A stretch of 64,000 nt of DNA, taken from assembly GCA_018262795.1 (NCBI GenBank), contig JADFDM010000010.1:1-64000 (forward strand). The letters are read 5' to 3'. The DNA comes from Sphingobacteriales bacterium (GTDB taxonomy: Bacteria > Bacteroidota > Bacteroidia > Chitinophagales > LD1). Position numbers and translations under genes: made by a program. Position 1 is the first letter of the stretch. Each line of letters starts with the position of its first letter. A model generated the notes under the pieces. It was not told the DNA's origin. It did not search any database and worked only from the letters and a program-made list of their open reading frames with translations. Below, piece after piece: positions 8,731-18,330 of this stretch.

Positions 8731-9309
8731 GTGATTGTTGTCGGTGATATAATAATAAGTGAGGAGGTGGTGGAAGAGCAGTTTGTTTGTGACCTGAATG
8801 CCTGCAAAGGAGCTTGCTGTGTGGAAGGGGAACTCGGAGCACCACTCCAAGAAGAGGAAACCAAAATATTAGAAGAAATCTACGAAAAGGTAAAGCCTTA
8901 TTTGCTGCCCGAAGGAATTGCTGCTATCGAAAAGCAAGGCCCTTGGGTTCGCACGCAAGAGGTTGAAAAATTCAATACTCCGCTAATGAAAAAGGGGGGC
9001 TGTGCCTGGATGAACTACGACAAAAGCGGAGTAGTGATATGCGGCATTGAGAAAGCCTATTTGGAGGGGGCGATAGACTGGAAGAAACCTATCTCGTGCC
9101 ATCTGTATCCCATCCGTATTACCAAACAAAAGAAAACGGGGTTCGACATGGTGAACTACGAGCGGTGGTATGTCTGCAAGGCTGCCTGTAAACTCGGTAA
9201 GCTGCTCAAAGTTCCGGTGTTTCGTTTTCTAAAAGATGCGATTATCCGAAAATACGGAGAGGAGTTTTACCAAGCCTTAGAGGAATACGCAAAAACAAAA
9301 GGCATCTAA
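8731..9309 (+). CDS. DUF3109 cysteine-cluster protein
   Basis: A 192-residue cytosolic protein of the DUF3109 family, related to the YkgJ-type metal-binding cysteine cluster. The Cys-rich signature is near the N-terminus: Cys20, Cys25, Cys29, Cys30 in FVCDLNACKGACCVEG. Further Cys lie in GGCAWM, VVICGIEKAY, SCHLYP and YVCKAACKLG, a pattern that suggests bound zinc or an Fe-S cluster; the reaction is unknown. I chose GTG at 8731 because it yields MIVVGDIIIS, the usual family N-terminus; a TTG at 8710 in the same frame would leave one base to the divergent TraB gene. Confidence 0.8.
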   Translation: MIVVGDIIISEEVVEEQFVCDLNACKGACCVEGELGAPLQEEETKILEEIYEKVKPYLLPEGIAAIEKQGPWVRTQEVEKFNTPLMKKGGCAWMNYDKSGVVICGIEKAYLEGAIDWKKPISCHLYPIRITKQKKTGFDMVNYERWYVCKAACKLGKLLKVPVFRFLKDAIIRKYGEEFYQALEEYAKTKGI

Positions 9310-9426
9310 ATCCTGTCTTTTTCTCTGTCCACTTAGCATTTAGCGGGTATAATGATTTCGGGCATTACTCGTTACTAATTGCGCTTGCCGGTAAATTCGC
9401 GGGTAGCATAAGCAGGTAATTGATTC

Positions 9427-11688
9427 ATGGCGAAAAAGAAAATAAAGCCACAAAATTTTTGGTGGTGGTTTAAGTGGACGCAGCTAATCCTTTGGTTGGG
9501 GATACTACTCACGATTCTCTTTTTTGTGGGTATTAATTACGGACTACTGGGCGAAATGCCCGATCTGGAAGCCATACAAAATCCGCGCAATGCGGTTTCT
9601 ACCACTATCTATTCTTCTGACTTTGAAGTGCTCGGTTCGTATTATACAGAGAATCGGATTGAGGTTTCATACGATGATCTTTCTCCGTACTTGGTGCAGG
9701 GCTTAGTGACCACCGAAGACAAGCGGTTTTATGATCATTCGGGGATTGACCTCAAAGGATTGTTTCGCGCCATCGTGCTCACCGGTATATTAGGACGCGA
9801 AGGCGGTGGTGGCTCTACGCTTACACAGCAGTTGGCCAAAAATCTTTTCCATCAGGATTTCAATCGAGCCGGTGCTGTTAAGCGAGTGGTGCAGAAACTA
9901 AAAGAATGGGTGCTGGCTGCGAAATTGGAACGCACTTTTACCAAGGAAGAAATCATCAGCCTTTACTTCAACACGATTGGTTTTGGGTACAATTCGTACG
10001 GCATCAAAACAGCCGCCTTTACCTATTTCTATAAAACACCTAAAGAATTAAAACCCGAAGAAGCGGCTATGCTGGTAGGAATGCTGAACGGCCCTTCGTA
10101 TTACAATCCGCGCTTGCATCCAAAGCGGGCTGCCGAGAGGCGTAACTTAGTGTTACATCGGATGGTGGAAGGAAGCGACCTCACCAAAGCAACGTTTGAT
10201 TCACTGTCTAAACTACCCATCCAACTCAACTTTCACAATCCTGATTTTAGAGAGGGAACGGGCACTTACATCCGCGAATACCTTCGGCAAGAACTACAAA
10301 ACTGGTGCGATAAAAATCCTAAACCCGGTGGGGAGAAATGGAATATTTATGAAGATGGCTTAAAGGTATATACCACCATTGATTCGAGGATGCAAAAATA
10401 TGCGGAGGATGCCACGGCAGAGCATTTGAAAAATTTACAGGATGCCTACTTTAAAGAATGGCACGGACGCGACCCCTGGAAATATGGCACTCGCGCCAAG
10501 CCCGATTTGTTAGATAAAATGATGAAACAAAGCGACCGCTACTTGGGGATGAAAGCCGAAAAGAAATCGGATGCGGCCATAAAGAAGGCATTTGAAACCA
10601 AAGTAGAAATGACCGTGTTCAGTTGGCATGGCGATAAATCATATAGTGTAGATACAATGATGAGTCCCTTGGATTCGCTGCGCTATTACCTACAGATCAT
10701 TCAGGTGGGTTTTCTTGCCGTAGATGCAAAAACCGGTGAAATAAAAGCCTGGATAGGCGGCCCCAACATTCGCTACTTTCAGTTGGATCACGTAAAGAAA
10801 TCAACGAAGCGGCAGGTAGGCTCTACCATGAAACCCTTTGTGTATGCTTCGGCTATTGATAAAGGTTATTCTCCTTGCACGCCTATCTCGTACTTACCTC
10901 CTAAGTTTGAAGGCAACGATGCCAACTGGGATCCCGAAGGCACTAATAAATGGAAAGAAGGAGAAATTGTGCCGATGGAAGAAGGGCTGTGGTACTCCGA
11001 TAACCGGATTACAGCCAACATTATCAGTTCTATGGTAACACCTGATGAATTAGTGGCCTTTGCGCGAAGATTAGAAATTCAAAGTCCGCTGGATCCGGTG
11101 CCTGCTCTTTGTTTGGGGGTTTCGGATATTTCGCTTTATGAGATGGTAGGAGCTTATACCGCTTTTGCCAACTTAGGCACTTACAGCAAGCCTTTCTTCA
11201 TCAAAAAAATTGAAGATAAAGATGGGAATATACTCGCCAACTTCAGCGAAGTACACAAGGAAGCTATTCCCGAAAAAACGGCTTATATCACCACCGAAAT
11301 GTTGAAGGGAGTGATTAATAAAGGAACCGGAGCCCGGTTGCGCTCCCGCTTTGGTTTGCAGATGCCACTGGCTGGGAAAACAGGCACCACGCAAAGCAAT
11401 GCCGATGCCTGGTTTATGTGTTTTAATCCCGACATAGTAGTAGGCACTTGGGTGGGTTTTGAGCAGCCGAGTGTTCACTTCGCCTCCAACCATTCGGGGG
11501 CAGGAGCCACTGCTGCCATGCCTATTGTAGGGCAGTTTCTAAAAAGTATTTTCAATGATCGAGTGCTACAAGTAGGGCAGGGTGATTTCAGCTTGCCCTC
11601 CGATTCATCTAACCTGAATGTAGTGTTTGATTGTGCGGCTCTCGATTCTATTAAAAAAAAAGAAGCCCTGTTCAATTCTGGCTTTTAA
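9427..11688 (+). CDS. Class A penicillin-binding protein 1A (glycosyltransferase-transpeptidase)
   Basis: Bifunctional peptidoglycan synthase of 753 residues that polymerises lipid II and cross-links stem peptides at the outer face of the inner membrane. One membrane anchor lies at about 18-38. The GT51 domain shows TTEDKRFYDHSGID with catalytic Glu97, then GGSTLTQQLAKN (about 128-139). The transpeptidase domain has SxxK (Ser466-Thr-Met-Lys469), SDN (524-526) and KTG (651-653). No motif residue is missing. The protein ends soon after the transpeptidase domain. A 13-base upstream motif, AGCGGGTATAATG (9342-9354), recurs before the BASS gene. The next gene starts nine bases after the stop, suggesting one transcript. 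Confidence 0.93.
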   Translation: MAKKKIKPQNFWWWFKWTQLILWLGILLTILFFVGINYGLLGEMPDLEAIQNPRNAVSTTIYSSDFEVLGSYYTENRIEVSYDDLSPYLVQGLVTTEDKRFYDHSGIDLKGLFRAIVLTGILGREGGGGSTLTQQLAKNLFHQDFNRAGAVKRVVQKLKEWVLAAKLERTFTKEEIISLYFNTIGFGYNSYGIKTAAFTYFYKTPKELKPEEAAMLVGMLNGPSYYNPRLHPKRAAERRNLVLHRMVEGSDLTKATFDSLSKLPIQLNFHNPDFREGTGTYIREYLRQELQNWCDKNPKPGGEKWNIYEDGLKVYTTIDSRMQKYAEDATAEHLKNLQDAYFKEWHGRDPWKYGTRAKPDLLDKMMKQSDRYLGMKAEKKSDAAIKKAFETKVEMTVFSWHGDKSYSVDTMMSPLDSLRYYLQIIQVGFLAVDAKTGEIKAWIGGPNIRYFQLDHVKKSTKRQVGSTMKPFVYASAIDKGYSPCTPISYLPPKFEGNDANWDPEGTNKWKEGEIVPMEEGLWYSDNRITANIISSMVTPDELVAFARRLEIQSPLDPVPALCLGVSDISLYEMVGAYTAFANLGTYSKPFFIKKIEDKDGNILANFSEVHKEAIPEKTAYITTEMLKGVINKGTGARLRSRFGLQMPLAGKTGTTQSNADAWFMCFNPDIVVGTWVGFEQPSVHFASNHSGAGATAAMPIVGQFLKSIFNDRVLQVGQGDFSLPSDSSNLNVVFDCAALDSIKKKEALFNSGF

Positions 11689-11697
11689 AAATTAAAA

Positions 11698-12399
11698 ATG
11701 CTTTTCGGAAAAATATATCTGATACCATCGTTTCTGGGAGAAAACAATCCCGACATCATCCCCGATCAAGTAAAAAATAAGGTCGCTGAAATCAATGAGT
11801 TTATTGTAGAAGACTTGCGCACTGCCCGAAGGTATTTGCGCGCCATCGGGTACCAAAAGAATTTTGATACCGATGTGATTTTGCGCGAATTAGATAAACA
11901 TGCTGCCAAACAAAATTGCCAGCAATTGTTAGAGAATGTGCTGCGCGGAACCGACTGTGGCATTATTTCCGAAGCAGGGAATCCATGTATCGCTGACCCC
12001 GGCAGCGAAGTGGTCGCATTTGCCCATCGCAAGAAAATAGAGGTAATTCCTTTGGTGGGGCCTTCGTCTATTTTACTCGCGCTGATCGCTTCCGGTTTTA
12101 ACGGGCAGCAATTTTGCTTTCACGGTTACTTGCCCATTAAAGAGCCGGAGCGCAGTAAAAAAATAAAGCAGTTGGAAAACAGTTCGCAACGAGCCACGCA
12201 GTTGTTTATGGAAACTCCTTTCCGCAATCAAAAATTGTTGGACGAAGTGCTAAAGCATTGCAGCGATGAAACGAATCTATGCATTGCCTACGACCTCACT
12301 TTGCCCACTCAATTTATACGCTCCAAAACCATTCAAGGATGGAGGTCGCAACTGCCCGACTTGCATAAGCGCTATTGTATTTTTTTGTTGGGCGCTTAA
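11698..12399 (+). CDS. RsmI-like tetrapyrrole-methylase-fold SAM methyltransferase
   Basis: A 233-residue SAM-dependent methyltransferase of the same family as RsmI, the 16S rRNA cytidine-1402 2'-O-methylase. Visible motifs: SEAGNPCIADPGSEVV (91-106), matching the RsmI glycine-rich loop; PLVGPSSILLALIASGF (118-134); FHGYLP (141-146); then an ETPFRNQKLLDEV segment. It is shorter than classical RsmI (about 280 residues) and lacks its C-terminal domain, so it may be the Bacteroidetes paralogue with another target. Its place right after the PBP gene (nine-base gap) points to co-transcription rather than shared function. Confidence 0.8.
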   Translation: MLFGKIYLIPSFLGENNPDIIPDQVKNKVAEINEFIVEDLRTARRYLRAIGYQKNFDTDVILRELDKHAAKQNCQQLLENVLRGTDCGIISEAGNPCIADPGSEVVAFAHRKKIEVIPLVGPSSILLALIASGFNGQQFCFHGYLPIKEPERSKKIKQLENSSQRATQLFMETPFRNQKLLDEVLKHCSDETNLCIAYDLTLPTQFIRSKTIQGWRSQLPDLHKRYCIFLLGA

Positions 12400-12440
12400 A
12401 ACGTGCACCTACGATATTTTAAACGAGGAGGAATATTCAG

Positions 12441-12513
12441 AGCCGATGGTGGGACTCGAACCCGCGACCAACGCATTACGAATGCGCTACTCTACCAACT
12501 GAGCTACATCGGC
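12441..12513 (-). tRNA. tRNA-Thr (anticodon CGT)
   Basis: A 73-base cloverleaf on the minus strand. The acceptor stem is perfect (GCCGATG with CATCGGC, discriminator T). The D-arm is GCTC...GAGT; the anticodon stem GCGCA/TGCGT closes loop TTCGTAA, giving anticodon CGT (reads ACG, threonine). The T-arm has loop TTCGAGT; its stem GCGGG/CCCAC has one C-A mismatch. No CCA is encoded at the 3' end, so it must be added after transcription. Confidence 0.93.
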
Positions 12514-12664
12514 TTATTAACTCCGCAAATTTTATAAATCATTCGACAAGTTTTATACTTGATGAAATCTTTCTTTAGTAAACAGTCACTTACAAATTTA
12601 TAGAACTGGCGATGGTTGCTGTAATTAAGCGGGTATAATGCGGTAGATGAAGGGGAGCAATAGT

Positions 12665-13582
12665 ATGGATCAACTCGATAATATTCATATCCATTTTAGT
12701 CCGGGTAGCTTAACGGCTCTCAATATTATTTTGGCGCTTATTCTTTTTGGCATTGCGCTGGAGTTGCGCAAAGAAGATTTTAGTGCGCTGTTGCGAAATA
12801 AAAAAAGTGCACTGGCGGCACTTTGTTCGCATTTTGTTATTCTACCGGTGATTACTTTTCTGCTCGTAATTATTATACGGCCACCTGCTGCCATTGCGCT
12901 GGGAATGATATTAGTGGGAGCCTGCCCGGGCGGCAATATGAGCAATTACTTTACTCACTTAGCTAAAGGCAATACCGCCTTGTCGGTAAGCATTACTTCC
13001 GTCTCGCATCTATTAGCTATTGCATTCACCCCACTCAACTTTTCGTTTTACGGCAGTCGGTATGCTCCGGCTGCTTCACTGCTTCGCGAAATCCATCTCA
13101 GTTTTTCTGAGGTCTTTCAAACCGTTGCTCTAGTGATAATCTTTCCGCTTTTTGCCGGTATGTTGTTGAATTATTACCGTCCGGAGATAGCGGCTCGTAT
13201 TACTCCATTTATGAAAAAATTCTCATTGGCTGCCTTTGGGTTTTTTCTGGTGGCTGCCTTTGTTTCTAATGCTGAAGTGTTTTTGAGCACCGTTAGTTTT
13301 ATTCTGCCGATAGTGATACTTCACAATACACTGGCACTGGGGAGCGGCTACATTTTTGCGCGACTGCTGAAACTATCTGCGGCCAATATAAAAACCATCA
13401 CCTTTGAAACTGGGATACAAAACAGCGGTCTGGGTCTTATTCTCATTTTCAGTTTTTTCAACGGGATGGGCGGCATGGCCTTAGTGGCAGCTTGCTGGGG
13501 TCTTTGGCATTTAGTGAGCGGTGGCCTATTAGCCGGCTGGTGGGGAAGACAATTCGCCCAAGGCGCGAAGCGCAAGACTTAA
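12665..13582 (+). CDS. Bile acid:sodium symporter family (BASS) transporter
   Basis: A 305-residue polytopic inner-membrane protein with nine or ten hydrophobic segments. BASS hallmarks are present: LVGACPGGNMSNYFTHLAKGN (about 85-105), followed by ALSVSITSVSHLLAI, and later FETGIQNSGLGLIL with the conserved Glu and Gln. Members move organic anions (bile acids, pyruvate, pantoate, sulfonates) with sodium; the substrate cannot be told here. ATG at 12665 is preferred over ATG at 12647 because a purine-rich AAGGGGA lies just before it; the choice adds or removes six residues. The TonB receptor gene follows in the same direction after 69 bases. Confidence 0.83.
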   Translation: MDQLDNIHIHFSPGSLTALNIILALILFGIALELRKEDFSALLRNKKSALAALCSHFVILPVITFLLVIIIRPPAAIALGMILVGACPGGNMSNYFTHLAKGNTALSVSITSVSHLLAIAFTPLNFSFYGSRYAPAASLLREIHLSFSEVFQTVALVIIFPLFAGMLLNYYRPEIAARITPFMKKFSLAAFGFFLVAAFVSNAEVFLSTVSFILPIVILHNTLALGSGYIFARLLKLSAANIKTITFETGIQNSGLGLILIFSFFNGMGGMALVAACWGLWHLVSGGLLAGWWGRQFAQGAKRKT

Positions 13583-13621
13583 ACCGATACTGTTAGAATA
13601 TTGAGTTTATAGTATAGCTAT

Positions 13622-13630
13622 TATATTTAG
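13622..13630 (+). promoter_or_regulatory. Putative promoter of the TonB receptor gene
   Basis: TATATTTAG lies 22 bases before the ATG, with TTGA 17 bases further upstream (13601-13604). This resembles the Bacteroidetes -33/-7 pair. Motif evidence only. Confidence 0.4.
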
Positions 13631-13651
13631 CCCTCACATTCAGTGTAAAGC

Positions 13652-16603
13652 ATGAAACAAATTTTACTTTCCCTTACCTTCTTTATAGTATTGGCTAATA
13701 CTGTTTTTGCACAGGAACTCAATGGTATTCTACTCGATAAAAGCACCGGAGAGCCACTGATAGGAGCTACCGTATTAGTGAAAGGAACTACCAATGGCGC
13801 ACTCACCGATGTAAGTGGAAAGTTTCAATTAAAAATTACCGAAACACCCCCTCTCACTCTGGTGTTTTCATACATTGGCTACGATGCTCAGGAAATTGAG
13901 ATAAAAAGTGCGACTGACTTAAAGCGCTCGTTCAATATTCGTCTGGCTGTTTCTGAAACTGTTTTGGATGCGGTAGAAATAGTGGACTCGCGCATCACTG
14001 AAAAGCAACAGCAATCACCACTTACGGTGGAAAGCATGGGCTTGCAAGCCATTAAACAAACGGCAGCCACTACTTTTTACGAGGGCTTAAGCACCTTAAA
14101 AGGAGTAGATATGACGGCCGCTTCGCTGGGCTTTGTTATCATTAATACTCGCGGCTTTAACTCTACCTCTCCGGTGCGCTCACTTCAACTTTTAGACGGA
14201 GCCGATAACCAAGCACCGGGGCTGAATTTTAGCGTTGGAAACTTTGCGGGCGCTACTGAAATAGATATTCAAAAGGTGGACTTAATCGTAGGGGCATCCT
14301 CCTCTCTATATGGGCCGAATGCTTTTAACGGAGTGATTAGTATGCAAACCAAAAATCCATTTTATTACCCCGGCTTAACGGTGTTTGTAAAGGGAGGAGA
14401 GCGGAATATGTTTGAGGGAGCTATTCGCTATGCCCAAGTTTTTAAAAATAAGTTAGGAACCGACAAGTTTGCCTATAAGGTCAACTTCAGTTACTTGCGG
14501 GCAGACGATTGGCCTGCAAATAACATGGCTGCTTCTACCAATTCTTGGCAGCCGGCTACCAATCCGGGAGGATATGATGCCGTGAACCGATATGGTGATG
14601 AATTGCTGACGAAGGATGCCTTCAACTATGGCAACAGTCCCTATATTATGCGACAGCGTCCAGGTCTAGGTCAGTTTTTCAGAACCGGATATTTAGAAAA
14701 AGATGTAGTGAATTATGATGTAAGAAATATAAAGGCAAATGCATCGCTTCATTACAAGATTACCGATAAGATTGAACTAAAAGGCAGCTATAATTTCGGC
14801 ACAGGATCTACAGTTTATCAGGGCGATAACCGCTACCGTTTGAACGGGCTTACCTTTCAGCAAGCGAAAATAGAACTGGGTCAACCCGATAAGTTTTTCA
14901 TTAGAGCTTATGCTACTTTCGAAAACTCCGGCCATTCATACGATGCCGTTTTTACCAGTTTAAAAATGCAGGAATACGCAAAAACCGATTTGCAATGGGG
15001 GCAACATTACGAACGCTTTTGGTCAAATGGGCTTCCCGGTTTGTTGGCTCCCATGGCGCGGGTGAAAAATTTACCGGGCTTTCCGAATACTAACGCTGTC
15101 TGGACATCGACCACCGCAGACGCAGCAAATGCTGTTTTGGCATTGTATCAGGACTCCCTCACGCTATGGCATGAATGGGCACGCAATTACGCTGACACCG
15201 TCACTAAGTTTGGTGGCCGAGCGCGATTGGTCCCCGGAACGGCACTTTACGATTCTATCTTTAACGATATTATTTCGCGCACCGCCTTTGAGCAGGGGGG
15301 AACTCTTTTTTACGACCGTTCTAAGTTGGTACATGTGCAGGGGGAATATAAATTCCAACCGAAGAAAAAGGGAACCGAAAAACCGCTCTTTGACCTGATT
15401 GCCGGAGCGAGTTTCAGAATGTATTTGCCCGACTCTAAGGGTACCATTTTCAGCGATACCATTGTGCGCAATTATGCCCGAGATACTTCTGGAAATATTT
15501 TGAAAGACAACTCGGGAAATTACATCGTGTTGGATTCCACCAGAAAATGGATTCGCAACTGGGAAGTGGGTGGCTATATCAGCTTATCAAAGAAGTTTGA
15601 TTTTGGTGCGGAGAACAAAAATTCGTTTATCCTAACTGCTACTTGCCGAGTGGATAAAAACCAAAACTTTCCGGTGATTGCAACACCGGCCGCTTCTATT
15701 GTTTATTCCTACAAAAACAATCACACTATTCGATTGTCATTTGCCTCGGCCATTCGCAATCCTACCTTACAGGATCAATATCTTTATTACAACGTGGGCC
15801 GAGCCATTCTTATCGGAAACTTAAATGGCTTCGACTCTCTTCCGACCGTAGAATCGGTTCGCAATTACTTCGACAGTGCCGAGCCGAAAGACTCTATGAT
15901 TAAATACATCAACGTGCCGAAAGTGCGTCCTGAAAAAGTGCAGAGTTTAGAAATAGGATACAAAGGAGTGATCGCAAAAAAACTTTACATTGACGGAAGT
16001 GCCTACGTCAGTTTTTACCGTTACTTTTTGGGCTATCAATTCGGACTTACGTTGCAACAAATCGGCATCACCAAACAGCCAAAGCAAGTGTATCGTGTAG
16101 CAGCTAATTCGCCCGACAGAGTCATGACGTACGGGGCTTCTATCGGCTTCAATTATTTCTTCATCCGCAATTTTTCTTTTAATGGAAACTACAGTTGGAA
16201 CCATATTAATATGATGGGATCCACCGACCCCATTATTCCGGCTTTCAACACGCCCGAACACAAATTCAATATAGGCCTCAGTGGCAGCAACATCAAAATA
16301 AAAAACACCAATGGTTTCGGATTTAATGTCACCTACAAATGGATACAGGGATTCCTGTTTCAGGGCTCCCCGCAGTTTACCGGCTCTATTCCTTCATACT
16401 CCTTGTTAGATGCCCAAGTAAGTTATGAAGTGAAGCGGATTTACAGCACCTTTAAACTGGGTGGCTCTAACCTTATTTCAAAGAAAAATTATCAGGCCTA
16501 CGGTGGGCCGGGTATTGGTCGCTTAGTGTATGCTTCGGTGCTGATTGATATAGATGCCGAAAGTCTAAAAAGAGGATACGATAAGATTAAAACTAAATGG
16601 TAA
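13652..16603 (+). CDS. TonB-dependent receptor with carboxypeptidase-D-like N-domain
   Basis: An outer-membrane, TonB-driven uptake receptor of 983 residues. A signal peptide ends at VFAQ (about residue 21). Residues 22-107 form the CarboxypepD_reg-like domain (GILLDKSTGEPLIGATVLV...FSYIGYDAQEIEI). A plug domain follows at about 125-240, with the INTRGFNS segment and the VDLIVGASSSLYGPNAFNGVI signature, then a long beta barrel ending in aromatic Trp. It lacks the usual SusC features and no SusD gene is beside it, so it is an ordinary receptor rather than a Sus pair. Neighbours are a BASS symporter and two secreted hydrolases, which hints at an ester-containing nutrient, but the ligand is unknown. 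Confidence 0.9.
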   Translation: MKQILLSLTFFIVLANTVFAQELNGILLDKSTGEPLIGATVLVKGTTNGALTDVSGKFQLKITETPPLTLVFSYIGYDAQEIEIKSATDLKRSFNIRLAVSETVLDAVEIVDSRITEKQQQSPLTVESMGLQAIKQTAATTFYEGLSTLKGVDMTAASLGFVIINTRGFNSTSPVRSLQLLDGADNQAPGLNFSVGNFAGATEIDIQKVDLIVGASSSLYGPNAFNGVISMQTKNPFYYPGLTVFVKGGERNMFEGAIRYAQVFKNKLGTDKFAYKVNFSYLRADDWPANNMAASTNSWQPATNPGGYDAVNRYGDELLTKDAFNYGNSPYIMRQRPGLGQFFRTGYLEKDVVNYDVRNIKANASLHYKITDKIELKGSYNFGTGSTVYQGDNRYRLNGLTFQQAKIELGQPDKFFIRAYATFENSGHSYDAVFTSLKMQEYAKTDLQWGQHYERFWSNGLPGLLAPMARVKNLPGFPNTNAVWTSTTADAANAVLALYQDSLTLWHEWARNYADTVTKFGGRARLVPGTALYDSIFNDIISRTAFEQGGTLFYDRSKLVHVQGEYKFQPKKKGTEKPLFDLIAGASFRMYLPDSKGTIFSDTIVRNYARDTSGNILKDNSGNYIVLDSTRKWIRNWEVGGYISLSKKFDFGAENKNSFILTATCRVDKNQNFPVIATPAASIVYSYKNNHTIRLSFASAIRNPTLQDQYLYYNVGRAILIGNLNGFDSLPTVESVRNYFDSAEPKDSMIKYINVPKVRPEKVQSLEIGYKGVIAKKLYIDGSAYVSFYRYFLGYQFGLTLQQIGITKQPKQVYRVAANSPDRVMTYGASIGFNYFFIRNFSFNGNYSWNHINMMGSTDPIIPAFNTPEHKFNIGLSGSNIKIKNTNGFGFNVTYKWIQGFLFQGSPQFTGSIPSYSLLDAQVSYEVKRIYSTFKLGGSNLISKKNYQAYGGPGIGRLVYASVLIDIDAESLKRGYDKIKTKW

Positions 16604-16666
16604 CAAAAATTTGTTATTTTCAACCCTCAACTTCAAACACAATTTTTAAACTAAAACCACTATTTT

Positions 16667-18148
16667 ATGAAACGAAACTTACGATTTCTGGTCATTGTTG
16701 CACTTGTAGCCATGTCCACTTTTTCGAATGCCCAGGTGCGCTATTTAGACGAAGTATTTTCTAATGTGCAGGTAGATACAAGCATCACCTATGCACAGAA
16801 TTACGAGTTTTTTACCGGTTTCGCTTCTCTGCAACCACTAAAAATGGACGTGTACACACCGGTGGGTGACACCGCCACCAATCGTCCGGTGATATTGCTT
16901 TCACACAACGGCTCTTTCCTTCCTGAAAACCTTACCAGTGCACTTTTAGGTCTTTGCTTTAAGGGGAGAAAAGATTCTTCAATGGTAGAACTTTGTAAGC
17001 GTTTTGCTCGCAGAGGTTATGTCGCGGTTTCTTTCGATTACCGGTTAGGCTGGAGTGCAACTTCTGCTGATCAGGAAACTCGCACAGCTACGATTATTCG
17101 CGCAGTGTACCGTGCTATGCAAGATGCGAAGTCTCTGGTTCGCTACTTTAAAAATGATTTTGCCACTAATAGCAATTCCTATGGCATTGACACTGGCAAG
17201 TTTGTAATTGGAGGCTCTAACTCCGGAGCTTACGTTGCTTTAGCAGCAGGCGCACTGAACGATACCGCTGAGTTATCGGCTCCTAAATTTGTTGGTTCGG
17301 GAGGACCGTTTATCAATCAGGATACTCTGGGTGATTTTGATGGGTTCGGAGGCGTGCAAAACAACGATAACTATCCCGGCATTTCTTCCAAATTTAGCTG
17401 TGTGTTATCTTTGGGAGGTTGCATTGGCGACACCTCATGGGTGCAGGCAGGAGAAGTTCCTGTGATTGCATTGCACGGAGTGACAGAAACGGGCAGTCCC
17501 TTCAATACCGGCATTGTTACTACTACTACCGGCCAACCGGTTATTGAAGTAAGTGGCCCCGGTGACTATATGCCTTATGTAGATAATTATGGAAACAACA
17601 ATGTGTTTTTACCAAATAACTTTCCGCAAGGCCCGGCAAATATAGATGGACAGGGAACGGCTACTACTTCTATTGAAGGTTTGTATCCTTTTTATGGAAT
17701 CGGATTTGAACCCTATAACTGGTACGATCCTACTTGCTACAACGGTTCAACTAACATGCAGGCTTTAAACCCCGGTGCTACTCCAACTCGTGCAAACTTA
17801 TACATAGACACGATTATGGGCTATGCCGCTCCACGTCTTTACAAATTGTTTGTAGATCCTTCCTACACCGGCCCTACCGGTATTCGTGAAGTAGCCGGCA
17901 ACATTGAAATGCAGTTGTTCCCTAACCCTGCCTCTACTCAGTTAAACGTACGCGTTAGTTCGCTGGAAAGACCTATCCAAACCATTCGCTTATACAACAT
18001 CATCGGAGAAATGGTGAAAGACGACAACAGCATCGCTTCTTACAATCACACGTTAAACGTTAGCGATTTAACCAACGGTATTTATCTGATGTATGTTAAA
18101 CTGACAGACGGTAATTATACTACCAGAAAAGTAACCATTAACAGATAA
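16667..18148 (+). CDS. Secreted alpha/beta-hydrolase (esterase-like) with type IX sorting domain
   Basis: A 493-residue exported protein with a signal peptide ending near FSNAQ (residue 23). The core looks like an alpha/beta hydrolase: DVYTPVGD and RPVILLSHNGSFL early, RRGYVAVSFDYRLGW near 120, a nucleophile-elbow-like GGSNSGAYVAL with Ser184, and a late PVIALHGVTE strand that may hold the catalytic acid/His region. The elbow is unusual: the second Gly of GxSxG is Ser. The final 80 residues are a type A sorting domain (MQLFPNPASTQLNV ... LTNGIYLMYVKLTDGNYTTRKV). PorU/PorV in this window would process it. Substrate unknown; the fold call is by motif. Confidence 0.78.
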   Translation: MKRNLRFLVIVALVAMSTFSNAQVRYLDEVFSNVQVDTSITYAQNYEFFTGFASLQPLKMDVYTPVGDTATNRPVILLSHNGSFLPENLTSALLGLCFKGRKDSSMVELCKRFARRGYVAVSFDYRLGWSATSADQETRTATIIRAVYRAMQDAKSLVRYFKNDFATNSNSYGIDTGKFVIGGSNSGAYVALAAGALNDTAELSAPKFVGSGGPFINQDTLGDFDGFGGVQNNDNYPGISSKFSCVLSLGGCIGDTSWVQAGEVPVIALHGVTETGSPFNTGIVTTTTGQPVIEVSGPGDYMPYVDNYGNNNVFLPNNFPQGPANIDGQGTATTSIEGLYPFYGIGFEPYNWYDPTCYNGSTNMQALNPGATPTRANLYIDTIMGYAAPRLYKLFVDPSYTGPTGIREVAGNIEMQLFPNPASTQLNVRVSSLERPIQTIRLYNIIGEMVKDDNSIASYNHTLNVSDLTNGIYLMYVKLTDGNYTTRKVTINR

Positions 18149-18174
18149 AAATCTGTTGAGAATATCTTCTTTCT

Positions 18175-18209
18175 AAAGAGGCGCAGAAAATAAAATTTGC
18201 GCCTCTTTT
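18175..18209 (+). terminator. Rho-independent terminator after the esterase gene
   Basis: An 11-base-pair stem, AAAGAGGCGCA with TGCGCCTCTTT, closes a 12-base loop and runs into a TTTT tract. It lies 27 bases after the stop and ends the TonB receptor-esterase stretch. Confidence 0.8.
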
Positions 18210-18278
18210 ATTTCGGTGGATGCCGCAAACTTTTTTGTCGGTTAATGGCACACTCTCCGACAAACAAAATCTCTCGCT

Positions 18279-18287
18279 TATCTTTTG
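18279..18287 (+). promoter_or_regulatory. Putative -7 element before the SGNH hydrolase gene
   Basis: TATCTTTTG matches the TAnnTTTG pattern closely (one extra T) and lies 43 bases before the ATG at 18331. No good -33 partner is seen. Confidence 0.35.
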
Positions 18288-18330
18288 CAGTTTATTTTCT
18301 TTACTTTTCGCCCTCTTTAAAAAATAAGAA

